A stretch of 64,000 nt of DNA from Xestospongia bergquistia (Eukaryota; Porifera; Demospongiae; Haplosclerida; Petrosiidae). A program made the position numbers and the translations under genes. Under the pieces are notes generated by a model, which had not been told where the DNA came from, searched no databases, and saw nothing but the letters and a program-made list of their open reading frames with translations. The DNA lies in the NCBI GenBank assembly GCA_963965975.1, contig OZ014423.1, forward strand, positions 6,040,301 through 6,104,300. Direction: 5' to 3'. Of the stretch, positions 27,101-42,100 are shown in pieces. The first letter of the stretch is position 1, and the number at the start of each line of letters is the position of its first letter.

Positions 27101-30100
27101 ACAGAGTAGCAGATGATGTCAATATCAACCTGTTTCCAGACCAAAATATTGTGGTTAATGGTAGTGGCAGTGGTAGTGGAAGTAGTGTCGTCACAACAAC
27201 AGTTCTTGAAAATTTTACTGTATCAAACTTTGTAGGCTCATTTGGTCGAGTTTTACTTGTCAAACTATCAACAGAGGACTTAAATGAAATCAAGTTGAAA
27301 GAAACACTTGCTACTGAATACTGGAATACTTACATTCGTATCACCAATGATACAGTTCTTGATACATTTGGTAACCCAACTGTAGAAATTCCAGCAGAAA
27401 ATGCAAAACGATCATCTTTGTTTAATAAAGATAGAAAATTACCACAATTAGATTCCTTTGATATAAATCTTTCTACAGATCAAATCACTTTGAGCTTTTC
27501 AGAATCAGTTAAAGCATCATCTCTTAGCATTAGTCATTTCACCCTACAAGGTAATAATGCTATTGATCTTTATACCCTCACTGACAGTTCAGTCATCAGC
27601 AAAAATGGACATGTCATTATCATTCAAATTGGTTCTTATGATTCTAACCAGATTCGAAATTTGTCAGCTATTGCTGTTAGTAAAGACACAACTTATCTCT
27701 CCATAGCCAGCAATGGAATCACAGATATGAACTCCAATCCCATTCCACAAACAACTCTGAGAGTGAAAATGTATGTACCCGACAGAGTTCCTCCAATGTT
27801 ACTAGACTTTTCACTTGATATGGATGCTGGAATTATTGTGTTCACTTTCTCTGAAACTGTGGATGTTTCAACATTTAATTCATCGGGAATCACGATCCAA
27901 AACTTGGAATCAGGGACTGGTTCGGCTCACACTTTAAGCATTGGTAGAACACAACACTATGATCATACTGTTGTCAGCTATTTCATTACACATAATGATC
28001 TTAATATGATCAAATATTTGTATGATCTGGCAACAAGTGGTTTTGATACCTATCTCTCTATGGAGGATAGTACTATTTCTGATACAGCTGGCAATGAAGT
28101 GACACCAATTCTCCGATCAAATGGCAAACAAGTCACAACCTATACAAGAGACACCACTCCTCCCAAAATTATTTATTTTGCATTTAATGCCAATTTTGGT
28201 CTCATCAACTTTACATTCTCAGAGACAGTCAATATACAAACTTTCAATCCTGAATTCATTGCTCTTTATTCACAAAGCAATGATCCAGAGTCAGGGGAAT
28301 CATTTCGTCTTACTGGTGGTATAATACTTACTGATAACTCAACTGATATAGTTATTGAACTACTTACTGATGATCTTGATGCAATTAAGTCTTTGTCTTC
28401 ATTAGCTATATCTCAATCATCTGTCAACTTAGCTCATCGATATGACATGATTGAAGATATGGCTGGTAACCCAATTTTACCAGTACAACCTCCACATCTT
28501 ATCACTGCAGATAATTTTACATTTGATCAAAGTCAACCTGTATTAACTGACTTTGTTATCGACTTGAATAAAGGGACATTAACACTGGAATTCAGTGAAA
28601 CGGTTTTGAACTCATCAGTGAATTTCACCCAGTTTACTCTCCTAAACAATGAAACCAATTCTACTGTCAAGCTGACTCTCACAGGTGGCAGTTCCACACA
28701 AACAGATTCTGTCCATGTTACCATTACATTATCATTTGAGGATCTCAACTCTCTCAAGAGTTTGAGACTCTGTGATTCCCATATGAATGGAAACGATTGC
28801 TTCATAAAGTACTCTTCAAATGCCATTACTGACACTTCTAGTAATTTTGCCGAACCTCTTGCATTTCCACTTCAAGCTACTTCATTAATACCAGATACTA
28901 CGAGACCTGAAGTTGTTTCTTTTGTTGAATTCAACTATCCTAATGAGACTTTCACATTAGAGTTTTCAGAAGTAGTAGACTTGACAACTTTTGATGCTTC
29001 ACAAATTACATTTCAGACTTTTTTCACCATGCTGACAAATGATGGCATGATAACTCTGTCTGGAGGCATTATTTCTCAAAATAGATACTCATATATAATA
29101 ACCATTGAGATATTGGAACCAGATATTGATGAGATCAAAGCTCATGCTACATTGTGCTTTAGACGGAACACTTGCTGGCTCAGTATAACGAATTCAACAG
29201 TGAAAGATGTTGCTGGAAACATGGTGAAGGCAATACCAACAACTGCTGCCACTTATTCTGACAACTTTATTATTGATACACAATCACCAGAGCTGCAATA
29301 TTTTAATGTTTCCTTGGAAAAGGGTACCATTACTTTGTACTTCAATGAACCAGTTGAGACTGAGTTCTTAGAGGTAAAAGCCATCACCCTTCAAAGTGAG
29401 CAGAATATTAGTGAAGCTGATTCCCTCACACTTAAAAGTAGCACAACAAGCAGCATAAATGGGAGACAAGTTGTGATTGATGTCTCAACAGAAGACATCA
29501 CCAGAATTAAAGCAAGCAATTTCTTTAAGACCGCTAATGACAGCTATCTTTCTTTCACTAATGATCTCATCGTTGATACAGCTCACTCCATGAACAAAAT
29601 TACAGCTATATCAAATGTTATGGCTAACATTGTTAGAATCTATGATGCTGATATAACAGGTCCAGTTTTAATAGGTGCTCATCTAGACTTCACGATTGAC
29701 CACCTAACATTAACATTTGATGAACCTGTTTTAACATCATCCATCAATTATAGTCAAATCATCATTCAATCTGCAAACTATACCTTTGGGCCAGTTAATT
29801 TCAGTCGTTCTCTCACATATGGAGTGCTCACTTCAGAGTCCATTGATGGTGTTACAATTGTGGAGTTTGAACTTGCACCAGATGATATAGAGGTGCTGAA
29901 AATTAACATGGCATTGGCTACTGAAAGGAACAATACATTTGTTCGTCTCCATTATGGTGCTTTTGAAGACAAAGCTTATGAGCCGAATGCCAATCTTGAT
30001 CACACCATTCAAGTCACTCAGTTCACTTCTGACACAAGACTTGCAAACCTTGACAACTTTACTCTTGATTTAAATGAAGGCTTACTCCACATCACATTTG

Positions 30101-33100
30101 ATGATGTAATGAACACACCAACCTTTAATGCTACAGGTGTAGTCATTCAGAATGCTATGTATCGCATGGGCGGAGTTTATTATAGGCTTACCAGTGGTTC
30201 ATATACTAACACACCATATGGCTATGACATGACTGTTGTACTCTCCACCACAGACCTAAATGAACTCAAGAGTCGTCTTTCTTTAGCCACTGAAGTGTCT
30301 AATACCTGGATGACTATAGCAGCAAAAACAATTGATGACATATTTGGTGTTGATGTCCGAGCCACAACTGATGGTCATGCTATAAAAGCTTTTGCAGTTA
30401 TTAATGATACAACTGAACCAATATTGACTCAATTCACTTTAGATTTGCACTCTAATCTTCTGCTGTTAACATATTCCGAAACAATTAATGTAGACACTTT
30501 CCAAGTTGATTATGTTCAGCTCCAGAATGCTGATAATGCTACTAACACTATTTCACTAACAAATGATACAAACTTTTATCGAGTGTCCCATACTGTCATT
30601 GCTGTTGAACTACCTCAAAATGATGTTAATAAAATCACAGCAGATCCCAGCTTTGGAACCAATGAGAATGACACATATGTTACCGTTACTCTTTTTGCTG
30701 TTGAAGATACTAGTTTTAATCTAGCTAATGAAACTGAATCTTTAAAGGCTGATAAATACATTCCTGATAGAGTGAAACCAGTTTTAGTCAATGCTACTTT
30801 AGATTTGGATAAAGAAATCCTTTATCTGACTTTTTCTGAAACAGTCAATGGCAGTTCATTAAACCCTACTGAAGTCACTCTCCAAGATCAACCAGAAAGA
30901 TCAAATGATAATGTAGCTCTTACTTTGTCTGGAGGCTCAGTCTCTTCAACATACTCCACAGTAGTTTACATTGAGCTGCTCCTTGCTGATACTAACAAAT
31001 TGAAACAGATCAGCCAAGTGGGTACATCAGAAAACAACACCTTCATTCTTCTAACTGGCTCAGCAGTGATGGACATGAGTGGTAACACAAATGTACCTGT
31101 AGAAGACGAAGAAGGAAGACAGGTTCAGGAATTTATCAAAGATATGACAGCTCCTGAGATTCTTAATTTTACTCTCAATTTAACATCAGAACAGCTAGTG
31201 GTGACATTCTCAGAAACAGTTGATGTTGCATCATTTGACATGTCAGGATTTTATCTTCAAAATGAGACAACACTCTCTACCAGCTATCGACTTTCAGGTG
31301 GGATAATATATTCTAATAATGCACCCCAAATCGTCATTGAACTCACTCGAAGTGACTTAGATGAAATCAAAAAGCTGGATGCATTAGCTACCAGCATTGA
31401 CAGCACATTCCTTTCTGTGCTTTCTTCAAGTCTCACTGACACAATGAATAATTATGTTGTAAACATTTCTATGTATGCAGCTCTGAAAGCTATGGATTTC
31501 TACAATGATTTTGTATCACCTGCACTAGATTCTTGGACACTAGATATTGATTCCGGTTTGCTAGTTTTCTCTTTCACTGAAACTGTTAGACTTACAACAC
31601 TTCAACCTCAAAATATCACTCTCAGGAGTTCCAAAGAAAGCAATGCTCAAGCTTACACTCTCACAGGAGGCAACTTCTCAGTTCTACCAGAAAACTCAGT
31701 AGTGATAGAGATAACGAAAACAGATCTTGACAACATTAAAGAACTTACTAATCTTGCTGTGTCTAAAGAAAGCACATTCGTTAGTTTCACATCTGATTTA
31801 GTTGAAGACATGAATGATAATACAATTACTGCTATTGAAAGTATGTCTTCACAGCAGGTAGCAGTATATTCTGGAGATATAACTTCTCCTGTTCTGGAAA
31901 GTTTCAACTTTAACTTGAATGACACATCTTTGACTTTTTACTTCAGTGAAACTGTCAAAGCTAGCTCCCTTGATCCTACACAAATTACAATACTTAGTGG
32001 ACCAGACAGTGAATACAATCGAACTCTCATTGGTGGTATAAAGTCAACCAATGATGCGACAATTCTCAGATTAACACTGAGCAAAGCAGATACAGAATAC
32101 ATAAAATCAGCACCAGAACTGGCTGCTTCATTGAACACTACTTTTATCAGTATTACATCTTCAGCATTGACAGATACAAATGATAATCCAGTCATAAACA
32201 TCAGTACAAGTAACCCACTTCAAGTATCCATGTATACACCTGACTCTCGTGAGCCATATCTAGTCAATTATATTCTAGATATGGATAGTAATGTCTTAAC
32301 ACTCTCCTTCAGTGAAACTGTCAACATATCTGGAACTCTTGACCCCACACAAATCACTTTTAACAGTACTGCTGTATATTTGGATACTACTGAGTCTTAC
32401 ACTTTGACTGGTGGTGACTTTGTAAGAGTGGATAGTACTTCAGTGAGTATCAATATAACAAGAGTTGATGCTAATGCTATTAAAACATTATTGAATTTGG
32501 CAACACAATTCTCAAATACCTTCCTAACATTCTCTGAACTATTGGTTGAAGACATGGAAGCTTTTCCAATTATTCCAGTAACTGCTGAACCATTAGATAC
32601 AAACAACTATATTGCAGATACCACAGGTCCTGTTTTAGAAACATTTGATTTTGATGCTAACAGAGGTAGGCTAACACTTAACTTTGATGAAACTGTCAAT
32701 GGACCTGAGCTTCGTATTTACAAACTGACACTCACTGAAACTCTTGATGAAAACAGTGATAATGCTTACCAGTTCCAAGGTGAAGTTCTAACAGACTCTA
32801 TCTCACCAATTGTTGAGTTGCAACTTGATTCAACTGATATTCTAGCCATTAAGACCAAGCAACCACTAGCAACTTCAAACACAACAACCTTCCTTTTAAT
32901 GGATGATGGTGCAGTATATGATACTGCATTCCTTCCCAATAAGGCTATTGAGAGATTTTTACAAGTGGACAATTATACAGCTGATGATGGTAGTCCAATT
33001 TTAGAGTCAGTAGCAGTTGATCTAAGTCTTGAGCAGATGACCATCAATTTCAATGAGCCAGTTGATGCACAATCTCTTGATATGACTGCTTTAACTGCAA

Positions 33101-36100
33101 TAGCTGGTCCTAATTCAACATCTCAATATACCTTTACTAGTGGCATAACATATTCCACAGATGGTTTCTCATTGACAATATCACTTGCTACAAGTGACTT
33201 AAATGAGATCAAAAAGAAAGAAGATTTATGGGTTGATTTAAACTCTACTTATATCAGTGTAACAGGAGCATTTGTATCTGACCCAGCAGGTAATGGAGTA
33301 GTAGAGAGAACATTGGTAAATCCACTCCAAGCCTCCTTGTTAATGAAAGACAGTGGAAGACCGTCTTTGAACTCATTTGATTTGGATATGGACTTGGGGA
33401 TCTTAACACTTTATTTCTCTGAAACAGTCAATATCTCCACATTTAATTTTTCTGCTGTTACACTTCAAAACTATTATAGTACATTTGTCTACCGACGTGC
33501 TAATCAATACAGTCTGACTGGTGGTGACTTCATCTCAGAAGGTGACGTTCCAATTGTCATTATTCAGCTCACAAGAGATGATCGCAATGCTCTCAAGAAG
33601 CTTGAAATTGCTAACACAGCCACTAGGAGTTATATCACTATTTCAGACAAAACAGTAGAAGATCAAAGTAGCAATGCAAATAATCCGAGATTTGATCATT
33701 TAACTTCACTCCTAGTTACTAACTACACAGCAGATACAACTAGTCCTGTACTGGAGTCATTTAATCTAAATCTCACTGCAGACACCTTAACACTCCTGTT
33801 TGATGAGACAGTACGTTTTACTTCACTCAATGTTACATACATAACTCTTTATGGTTTGAACTTCTCTGTCAACTATACACTAACTGGAGACAGCAAAGTT
33901 GGACCAAATGCTGAAAATGAACCTTACCTGATAATTTATTTAAGTGAAGAGGACAGAAACAATATTAAGCGAGAGACAGCCCTGGCAGTCAATAATATGA
34001 CTACATTCATTACACTCACTGAAGACGCCCTTGCAGATATGAAAGGCAACAAAGTAGGGGCAGTTCTTCCTGAAGATGAATACATTGTTGGAGTCTTTAC
34101 TGAAGACTTGGCTAGTCCTACTTTGGTAGCTTTTGATCTTGATCTGACAACTGAGACACTTACTCTCTCTTTCTCTGAAACTGTTGATGTCTCAACCTTC
34201 AATGTAACACAAGTGACACTCACAGAACCAGTTTACAAATCATACTATTCTTTGCAAACTTCAGCCATTTATCACAATGATGAGCCCATTGTTGTCATTG
34301 ACCTGACTCGAAGTGATCTCAATGAACTAAAGGATATCATCACTCTAGCAATTAACAATGTAAGTACATTTATTGCCCTAACAAATCTCACTATTCAAGA
34401 TATGAATGGCAATTATTTGACTGAAGTAACTATTGAAGATCCTATTCCAGTGCAGAAGTACTTCACTGATACCATTCCACCTGTAGTAGAGGCATTTGAT
34501 TTAAACATGGATGCTTCAACTTTAACCTTGTACTTCTCAGAAACAGTTAGTAGTGTCACAATAGATCCAAGTGTTCTTATATTACAAGATAATGAACTAG
34601 CTGAAGACACCTATCAACTAACTGACAGTTTCACGCAAACTGACAATCACTCCATCATAATTATTAACATCACCAAATATGACCTCGATTGGATTAAGTA
34701 TGACTTCAGTTTAGCAACAAGTGAAGCAGATACATTCCTTACATTTAACTCCAGTCTCATTGAAGATATGTTTGGAAATGCAGTAGTAAACATAACAGAT
34801 GGCTTTGCACTAAATGTCACTAAATATACACCAGATAGAACATCACCTTATCTTGAGTCATTTACTTTGGATATGAACACTGGAGAAATGGAGTTCACTT
34901 TCTCTGAGACAGTTAATGCTGGCAAATTTGATCTTACACAGGTTACACTTCAATCAAAAGAAAACACCACCGACTTATTCCAACTCTACACACTAACCAA
35001 TGGTAACAGTAGCATTGAAAATTCTACATTAGTAACCCTCAATCTCAGCATCTCTGATCAAAATGAATTGAAGAGACGATACCTTCTGTCCACTAATGAG
35101 AACAATACACTTATTGTTCACACCAAATTCTTCATATATGATATGAACAACAACCCAATTGTACCCATACTTAATGGAGAAGGACAAATTATTAGAAACT
35201 TCACTGAAGACACCACTCAACCTGAAATTGTCAATTGGGAAATTGACATGGATAATGGTATCATGAAGATGACATTTGATGAGACTATGGACCGTTCTTC
35301 CCTTAACGTGACTACCCTCACCCTACAAGATTTTACACCTCCTCAAAATACTAGTTATGATCTAACTGGAGGACATACTGAGAACACAACAATGTTTACT
35401 ATTGGTAGCACAGTTACTGGAGATCACACAGTGATAACTGTGAATTTTACTATCAGTGACTTCAATGAAATAAAAAGAATACAGTTGTGCACAGATGTTG
35501 AGAGAGAAGAAGATTGTTTCTTGTCTTTTGCTAACATATCCATTGTTGATATGAATGGAAATCTTGTGGTACCAAGAGATCCAGATGATGCTATTCAAGT
35601 AAACCATTACACTCCTGATGATTCAAGACCAATGCTGGTTGAGTTTACTCTCTTCAATTTAACTAGTGAAGTAATTACTCTTGAATTTAATGAGACAGTG
35701 AACATAACATCCTTTGACACAACCACAATTACTCTTAAAAACTTTTATGAGACTCCTCGTTTTAATCCTGAGACTTTTATTAGTTATAATCTCACTGGAC
35801 GATTGACACTGCTCAACACTCAAGACAGCTTTTTGGTTAGTTTCAGACCTTTAGTTTATGATCTCAATCGTATCAAACAACACACTGATCTTTGCACAGA
35901 ACTACCACCAAACTGTTACATAGAATTTTCATCTGAATTAGTTAAAGATATGGCTATGAATCCAGTTGTTGCAATTGGTAATGATCCTGAAAAATTCACA
36001 ATCCAATTTTTTAAGGACTTGATTGGACCAACTTTAGTCAATTTTTCTATTGATCTTGATCTTGGCAATGTAACACTAACATTTGATGAGACTATAAACA

Positions 36101-39100
36101 GAGAAACCTTCAATCCAACAGCCATTACCTTTTACAATGACAATGACAATACTACTGAGACACACACTTTATCTGGAGGCTCAGGAGCTTTGAACTCTGA
36201 AAACTGGTTATACATCAACTTCAATTTACTCCCAAGTGATATCATTGTCCTCAAGTACATGGAATATCTGGCAACAAGCCTTTCAGACACATACATCCTT
36301 ATTACTGATGCTCTCCTTAAAGATATGAATAACAACGCAGCTCAAACCATCACTACAGCAGATCCATTACAAGCATGGAGCTATCGTGAAGATTTAACTG
36401 ATCCACAATTACTTAGTTTCAGACTAGACTTAGAGAATGACTACCTTTATCTCTTATTTGATGAACCAATCAGAGTCAACACCACTGATTTGAGACTTAT
36501 AACTTTTCATTGGACTGCTGTGGGTAGCGATATTCCAGATCTTACATTGACTGGTGGCTTTGTAGAATATGATCCTGTCTCAGTCAACAAATCTAATCTT
36601 CGTGTTGAATTGAATCTTGAAGACATTCGATCTATCAAACTGAGAAGAAGAAATGCAGTAGAAGCTGACACAATTCAAACTTTCTTATCAGTAAAGCAGG
36701 GTATGATAAATGATATGAATAATAATCCACTGGTTGAAATACCGATTAACAATACTCTACCAATTACAAGTCTTGCCCTTGATGGTGCACGACCATCTTT
36801 AACATCATTTAACATAGATCTCGATGAAGGTACCATGACATTCTTCTATGATGATGTAGTCGATCAAGACAGACTAAATCCAACTAAACTTATAATTCAT
36901 GATCAAAGTGACCCTGTAATTAGCCACAAGTACACTCTCACTGGAGGTACCACTGCAACACCTCATGGTTACTTCACAGTATTGGATTTTTCAACTCAAG
37001 ACTTAAACCAGCTGAAGAGAGATGAAGGTTTAACTACAAGCAAAAATGATACATTCATTACTTTCTCACGAGATTTTATTGATGATGATCGTGGTCTAAG
37101 AATAAATTCAATAGCCACAAAAGCATTACAGGTTGACATCTATACCCCAGACACTAACAATCCATCTTTAACAAACTATACGCTTGATATGGATGATGGC
37201 ATTCTCTACCTAACTTTCAATGAGACAGTTAAGTCCAACACACTCAACAAAACATTGATCACATTTCAAAATGTGCAAAATGCTTCTCTCATTGAAAACA
37301 CAACACTGTATGAAGACAGTTCTGTTCTATACTACACACTCACTGGAGGTAGTCACAGTTATTACTATGATGATCCTGAAGTCAATGTCACCTTCTCAAA
37401 ATATGACTGGGATGAGCTTAAAAGAATATATGGACTTGCCATATCAAAAAACACCACATATATTACGTTTCCTGGAAAGTTTCTTGAAGATATGAATGGC
37501 AACTTCATTGTACCAATACCAACCACAAATGCACAGGAAGTGGGTGTTTTTATTCCTGATAATACTGCTCCATATCTTTCTTCATGGAATTTGGATATGG
37601 ACTCTGGCATAATTACTCTCTATTTCCCAGAGACAATGGATGCTTCTTCATTTATTGTGACTAAGCTGAGGATACAATCTCATCAGAATTCCACTGTTGG
37701 TCATACACTAACAGGAGGTCCACATAGTTTAGCTGATACCTTGTATATTGTGGTTAACATCACCAAAGAAGATTTGGATGAAATCAAACATATTGAAGAG
37801 ATTGCAACATCAAGATCTGATACATATCTCTCATTTTTCAGTGACCTAGTACATGACATGGATTTCAACTACATCATACCACGAGCAACTGATAATGGAA
37901 TCCAAGTGTCCAAATTTACAGAAGACATTACTCCTCCATATATTGTGTCTTATGATTTAGATATGAATGCAGATCTTCTTATCTTTACCTTTTCAGAAAC
38001 AGTTGATGCCAGTACTATCAATTATACCTCTATCACTTTACTCAATACTCCCAATGCAACAGAACCAGAGTCCTATTACACACTGACTGGGGGCTTTCTA
38101 ACAATGGAGGACTCCACAATGCTCAATCTCACTTTCTCTAAAACAGACTCAGATGAGATCCGAAGACTCTATACATTGGCCATCACTGCCAATACTACTT
38201 TTCTATCAGTACTTGATACTGTAATTGATGATATGAATTCCAATAATTTGACTACTATTGAGTTTGTTGAGCCATTGAAAGTAACTGACTTCACTGAAGA
38301 CACAACATCACCTGAACTAATTTCTTTTAACTTGGACATGGACTCTGACCAACTGTTCTTAACTTTCTCTGAAACAGTTGATCTGAGTACATTTATTCTT
38401 CAGGAAATAACATTCTTCAGTGAACCCAATGATACAAATGCTTCAAGTACACTCACTTCACATCAACTACAACTTGCCTCTCATACTATAGACAACTCCA
38501 CAATGATCACACTAAATATATCACTAGATGACATGAACCAAATCAAACATCTCCAGTATTTGCTAGCCAATAACATCTCCACTTATATATCAATTACACA
38601 AAGTCTCATAAAAGATATGAATGGTAATAATGTGACAGCCATTTTCTCCTCAAACCCATTGCCAGTTAGTACCTATACTGAAGACACTACATCACCAGAA
38701 CTTCTTTCATTCAATCTCAATATGACATCAGAAATCCTCACACTCTTCTTCTCAGAAACTGTCAACACTAGTACTCTTCAAGTCAATGAAATTACAATGC
38801 AACCTGAAGGTGTTGTTGACGTAAATGACACAATTCATTCTTTCTCTTCCCTTACCACTTTCACTGATACTCCTTTTAATGACATAGTGACCATACATAT
38901 TGGTCTTGAAGATATGAACCGACTCAAACAACTTCGAGGTCTAACAGAGAACACAAACACAACTTTCTTGTCACTTACAAACTTCACTATTCTTGACATG
39001 AATGACAACAATGTGCTCAGCATTTCCTCGTCTTCAGCTCTAAATGTCAATGACTTTTACACTGATTACATACCTCCACAATTAATTGGATTCAGTCTTG

Positions 39101-42100
39101 ACATCAACACTGGTATTCTTGTAATGAATTTCTCTGAAACTGTCGACATATACTCACTTAATATTAGTAAAATTCTTCTTCAACCAGACCAATTAACTCC
39201 ACAAGATTATTCTAATGTGACCTACACTTTACAACATGGTCAACCTCCACTACTAAGCTCAAGTCCATCCACTGATTACCACATAATTCAAATAGATATA
39301 GGCAAAGATGACTTAAATGAAATTAAACGAATTAAGGAATTGGCAAGAGAACCTAATACGACTTACATTTCTTTTCCCAATACATTAATTAGTGACATGT
39401 TTGGTAATAGTATTGTTTACTTACCTAATGGTGAGGCTAGACGAGTCAGTCAATACACTCCCGATAAAACCGGTCCAGTCTTCTTGTCATTTTCTTTCAA
39501 CCTGAGCTCTGAATTGTTAATCCTAACATTTGATGAGACAGTAGATATTAGTACTATTAACATCACTTACATCACATTTATATCTGGAGTGGCTAAACAG
39601 ACCAATGGTTCAGGAGATCACATGTCAGCCAATGGTTCAGGATACATTTCAGGGAGTGGTTCAGGTATCATACTTAGTACTGAACCTTTGACTACATATT
39701 CACTAACTGATTGGGTTAGTATTACTGAAGTAGATGGACCTATTGTGACAATAATGCTGACTGATGATGACCTTCATGAGATCAAACTCCTACGTGATTT
39801 AGCCACCATGCCAAACAACACTTACTTACAACTGCATAAGAAAGCATTCCTTGATAATGCTCTAGACCCTAATCCAAGTCAATCCACTACTCTACCAATT
39901 CTCAATGAAAAGTATGGCTATGATGTAGTTGCTCCTCGACTAACATCTTTTACTGTGGATATGAATACTGCCATACTGGTTCTTAACTTTAATGAACCAG
40001 TAGATAGATTCACATTTAATCCAACTGGTCTCACTCTTCAAGGAGATGAGATTACATACTCTTTGAAACAAGCCATGCAATTGACTGGAGGCTATTCCAA
40101 TAGTACAGATGGTTTGATGATTCGACTTTTGCTTACAAAAGAAGATTTGGACAGACTAAAGCAAAATACTTTGATCTTTACTAACATCAATACATCATAT
40201 CTTGTAGTTGATACGTCCTTTATAAAAGATATGGCAGGCAACCCAATTCAAGCTATTATTGATGGAAGTGCTTTACAAGCTACAGAATACCAAGATGATA
40301 TCAACAAACCAGTTTTAATTGGTTTCTCACTGGACATGAACAGTGCAAACTTAACACTCACCTTCTCAGAAACTGTCAATGTTCAATCACTTGATTTCAC
40401 TCAGCTAACACTACAAAGAACAGCCAATGTCACCAACGATCGTTACCAGTTCAGTCTCACTGGAGGGGAGTTGTGGTCTACAACAAATCACACCCAGATC
40501 TATATTAAGATATCAGATCAAGATCTCAATGAACTGAAATCTAGAACAATTGCTAATAGCAACATAACTGCTTACTTGACCTTCCCCAGCACTGCTCTTC
40601 TTGATATGAATAAGCAACCAGTACAGGCTCAAGTGAATGGATTGTCTGCCTTTGCTGTGACAGACTACACTCCAGATACCACACGACCAAAACTTGTCTC
40701 ATACACTTTGAATCTCACTTCAGGACAAATCAATATTTTATTCTCTGAGACTATCAATGTGATGACGAGCCTTGATGTTACTCAACTTACTTTACAAGAT
40801 GCTGAAACCAGAGTTACAGACAGCCCAGGACTTCGTTATTTCACTTTAAATCCTGATAGTATCTCTATGAGCCCAAATGTTCCAAATGTCATTGTGGAAC
40901 TTAGTACTCCAGACCTCAATGCTATAAAGAGAAGAGAAACATTAGCAACATCTATCTCCAATACATACATTGCTATTACTGAAGCCTATATTGAAGACAT
41001 GGTTGGTAATGATATTGAAGTCATTTCTCCAGAAAAAGGTTTGCAAGCCACAGATGTGTTCAACGATACTGTAAGACCAGAACTAATAGAATACTACCTT
41101 GATTTAACAGCAGATACATTAACATTGAACTTTTCAGAGACAGTCAACACTAGAACCTTTGATATGACTGCTTTCTCATTCTATGCTAGTCAAAATGATC
41201 TAACTGAATTTTATACATTAACAGGAGGCTATATAATATCTCCACCATCTGATATAGTCATAGTTGAATTGTCAACTTTTGATCTCAATATTATCAAAGA
41301 AAAATATGCTCTGGCCATTAATGAAGAAACAACTTATCTCTCCATTACTGAGTATGCTTTGCAAGACATGAGCGGACTTAATGTAATTGCTATTGTTCCT
41401 GAGTTAAGTCAGCAAGTTTATTCATATACTGAAGATTTAGTTCAACCTAAACTAGTCTCATTTGATCTTGACTTGAATTCAGGACCTGGTCTTCTTTTAT
41501 TGACTTTTACAGAAACAGTTAATACTGATACTTTGCAGGTACCATCTATTACTTTACAAAACTTGCCTACTGGCTCTGTTAGCTATACTCTTGACACTAG
41601 CTATACAACCAGCCCAAATGGAGCTGTAGTGAAGATAAATTTAACAGAAGAAGACTCCAATATCATCAAATACCATACTGGCCTAGCAACCAATACAGCT
41701 AACACATTCCTTACCTTCACCGGAGATGCTATTAAAGACATGAACAATAACACTGTTGTAGCAATACCAAATACAAAAGGACACCCCGTTACAAAGTTCA
41801 CTGCAGATACAACATCTCCAATGTTGAGAAATTTCTCTCTTGATCTTACCTCTGAAATTTTGACACTAACTTTCTCAGAGACAATGCTTGCTAACAGTTT
41901 CAAGCCAAAAGAAATAACTTTATTGGCTAGTAGTGTAAATTCATCTCAGGATTATACTCTTACTGGAGGTTATGTCTCTACAAATGACTCTACTGTGATA
42001 ACAGTGATGCTTACATTTGATGATCTCAATGTCTTGAAGACTCTGACCAAGTTAGCTACAGATCTCGATAACACTTATATCAGCATTACCTCATCTTTAG

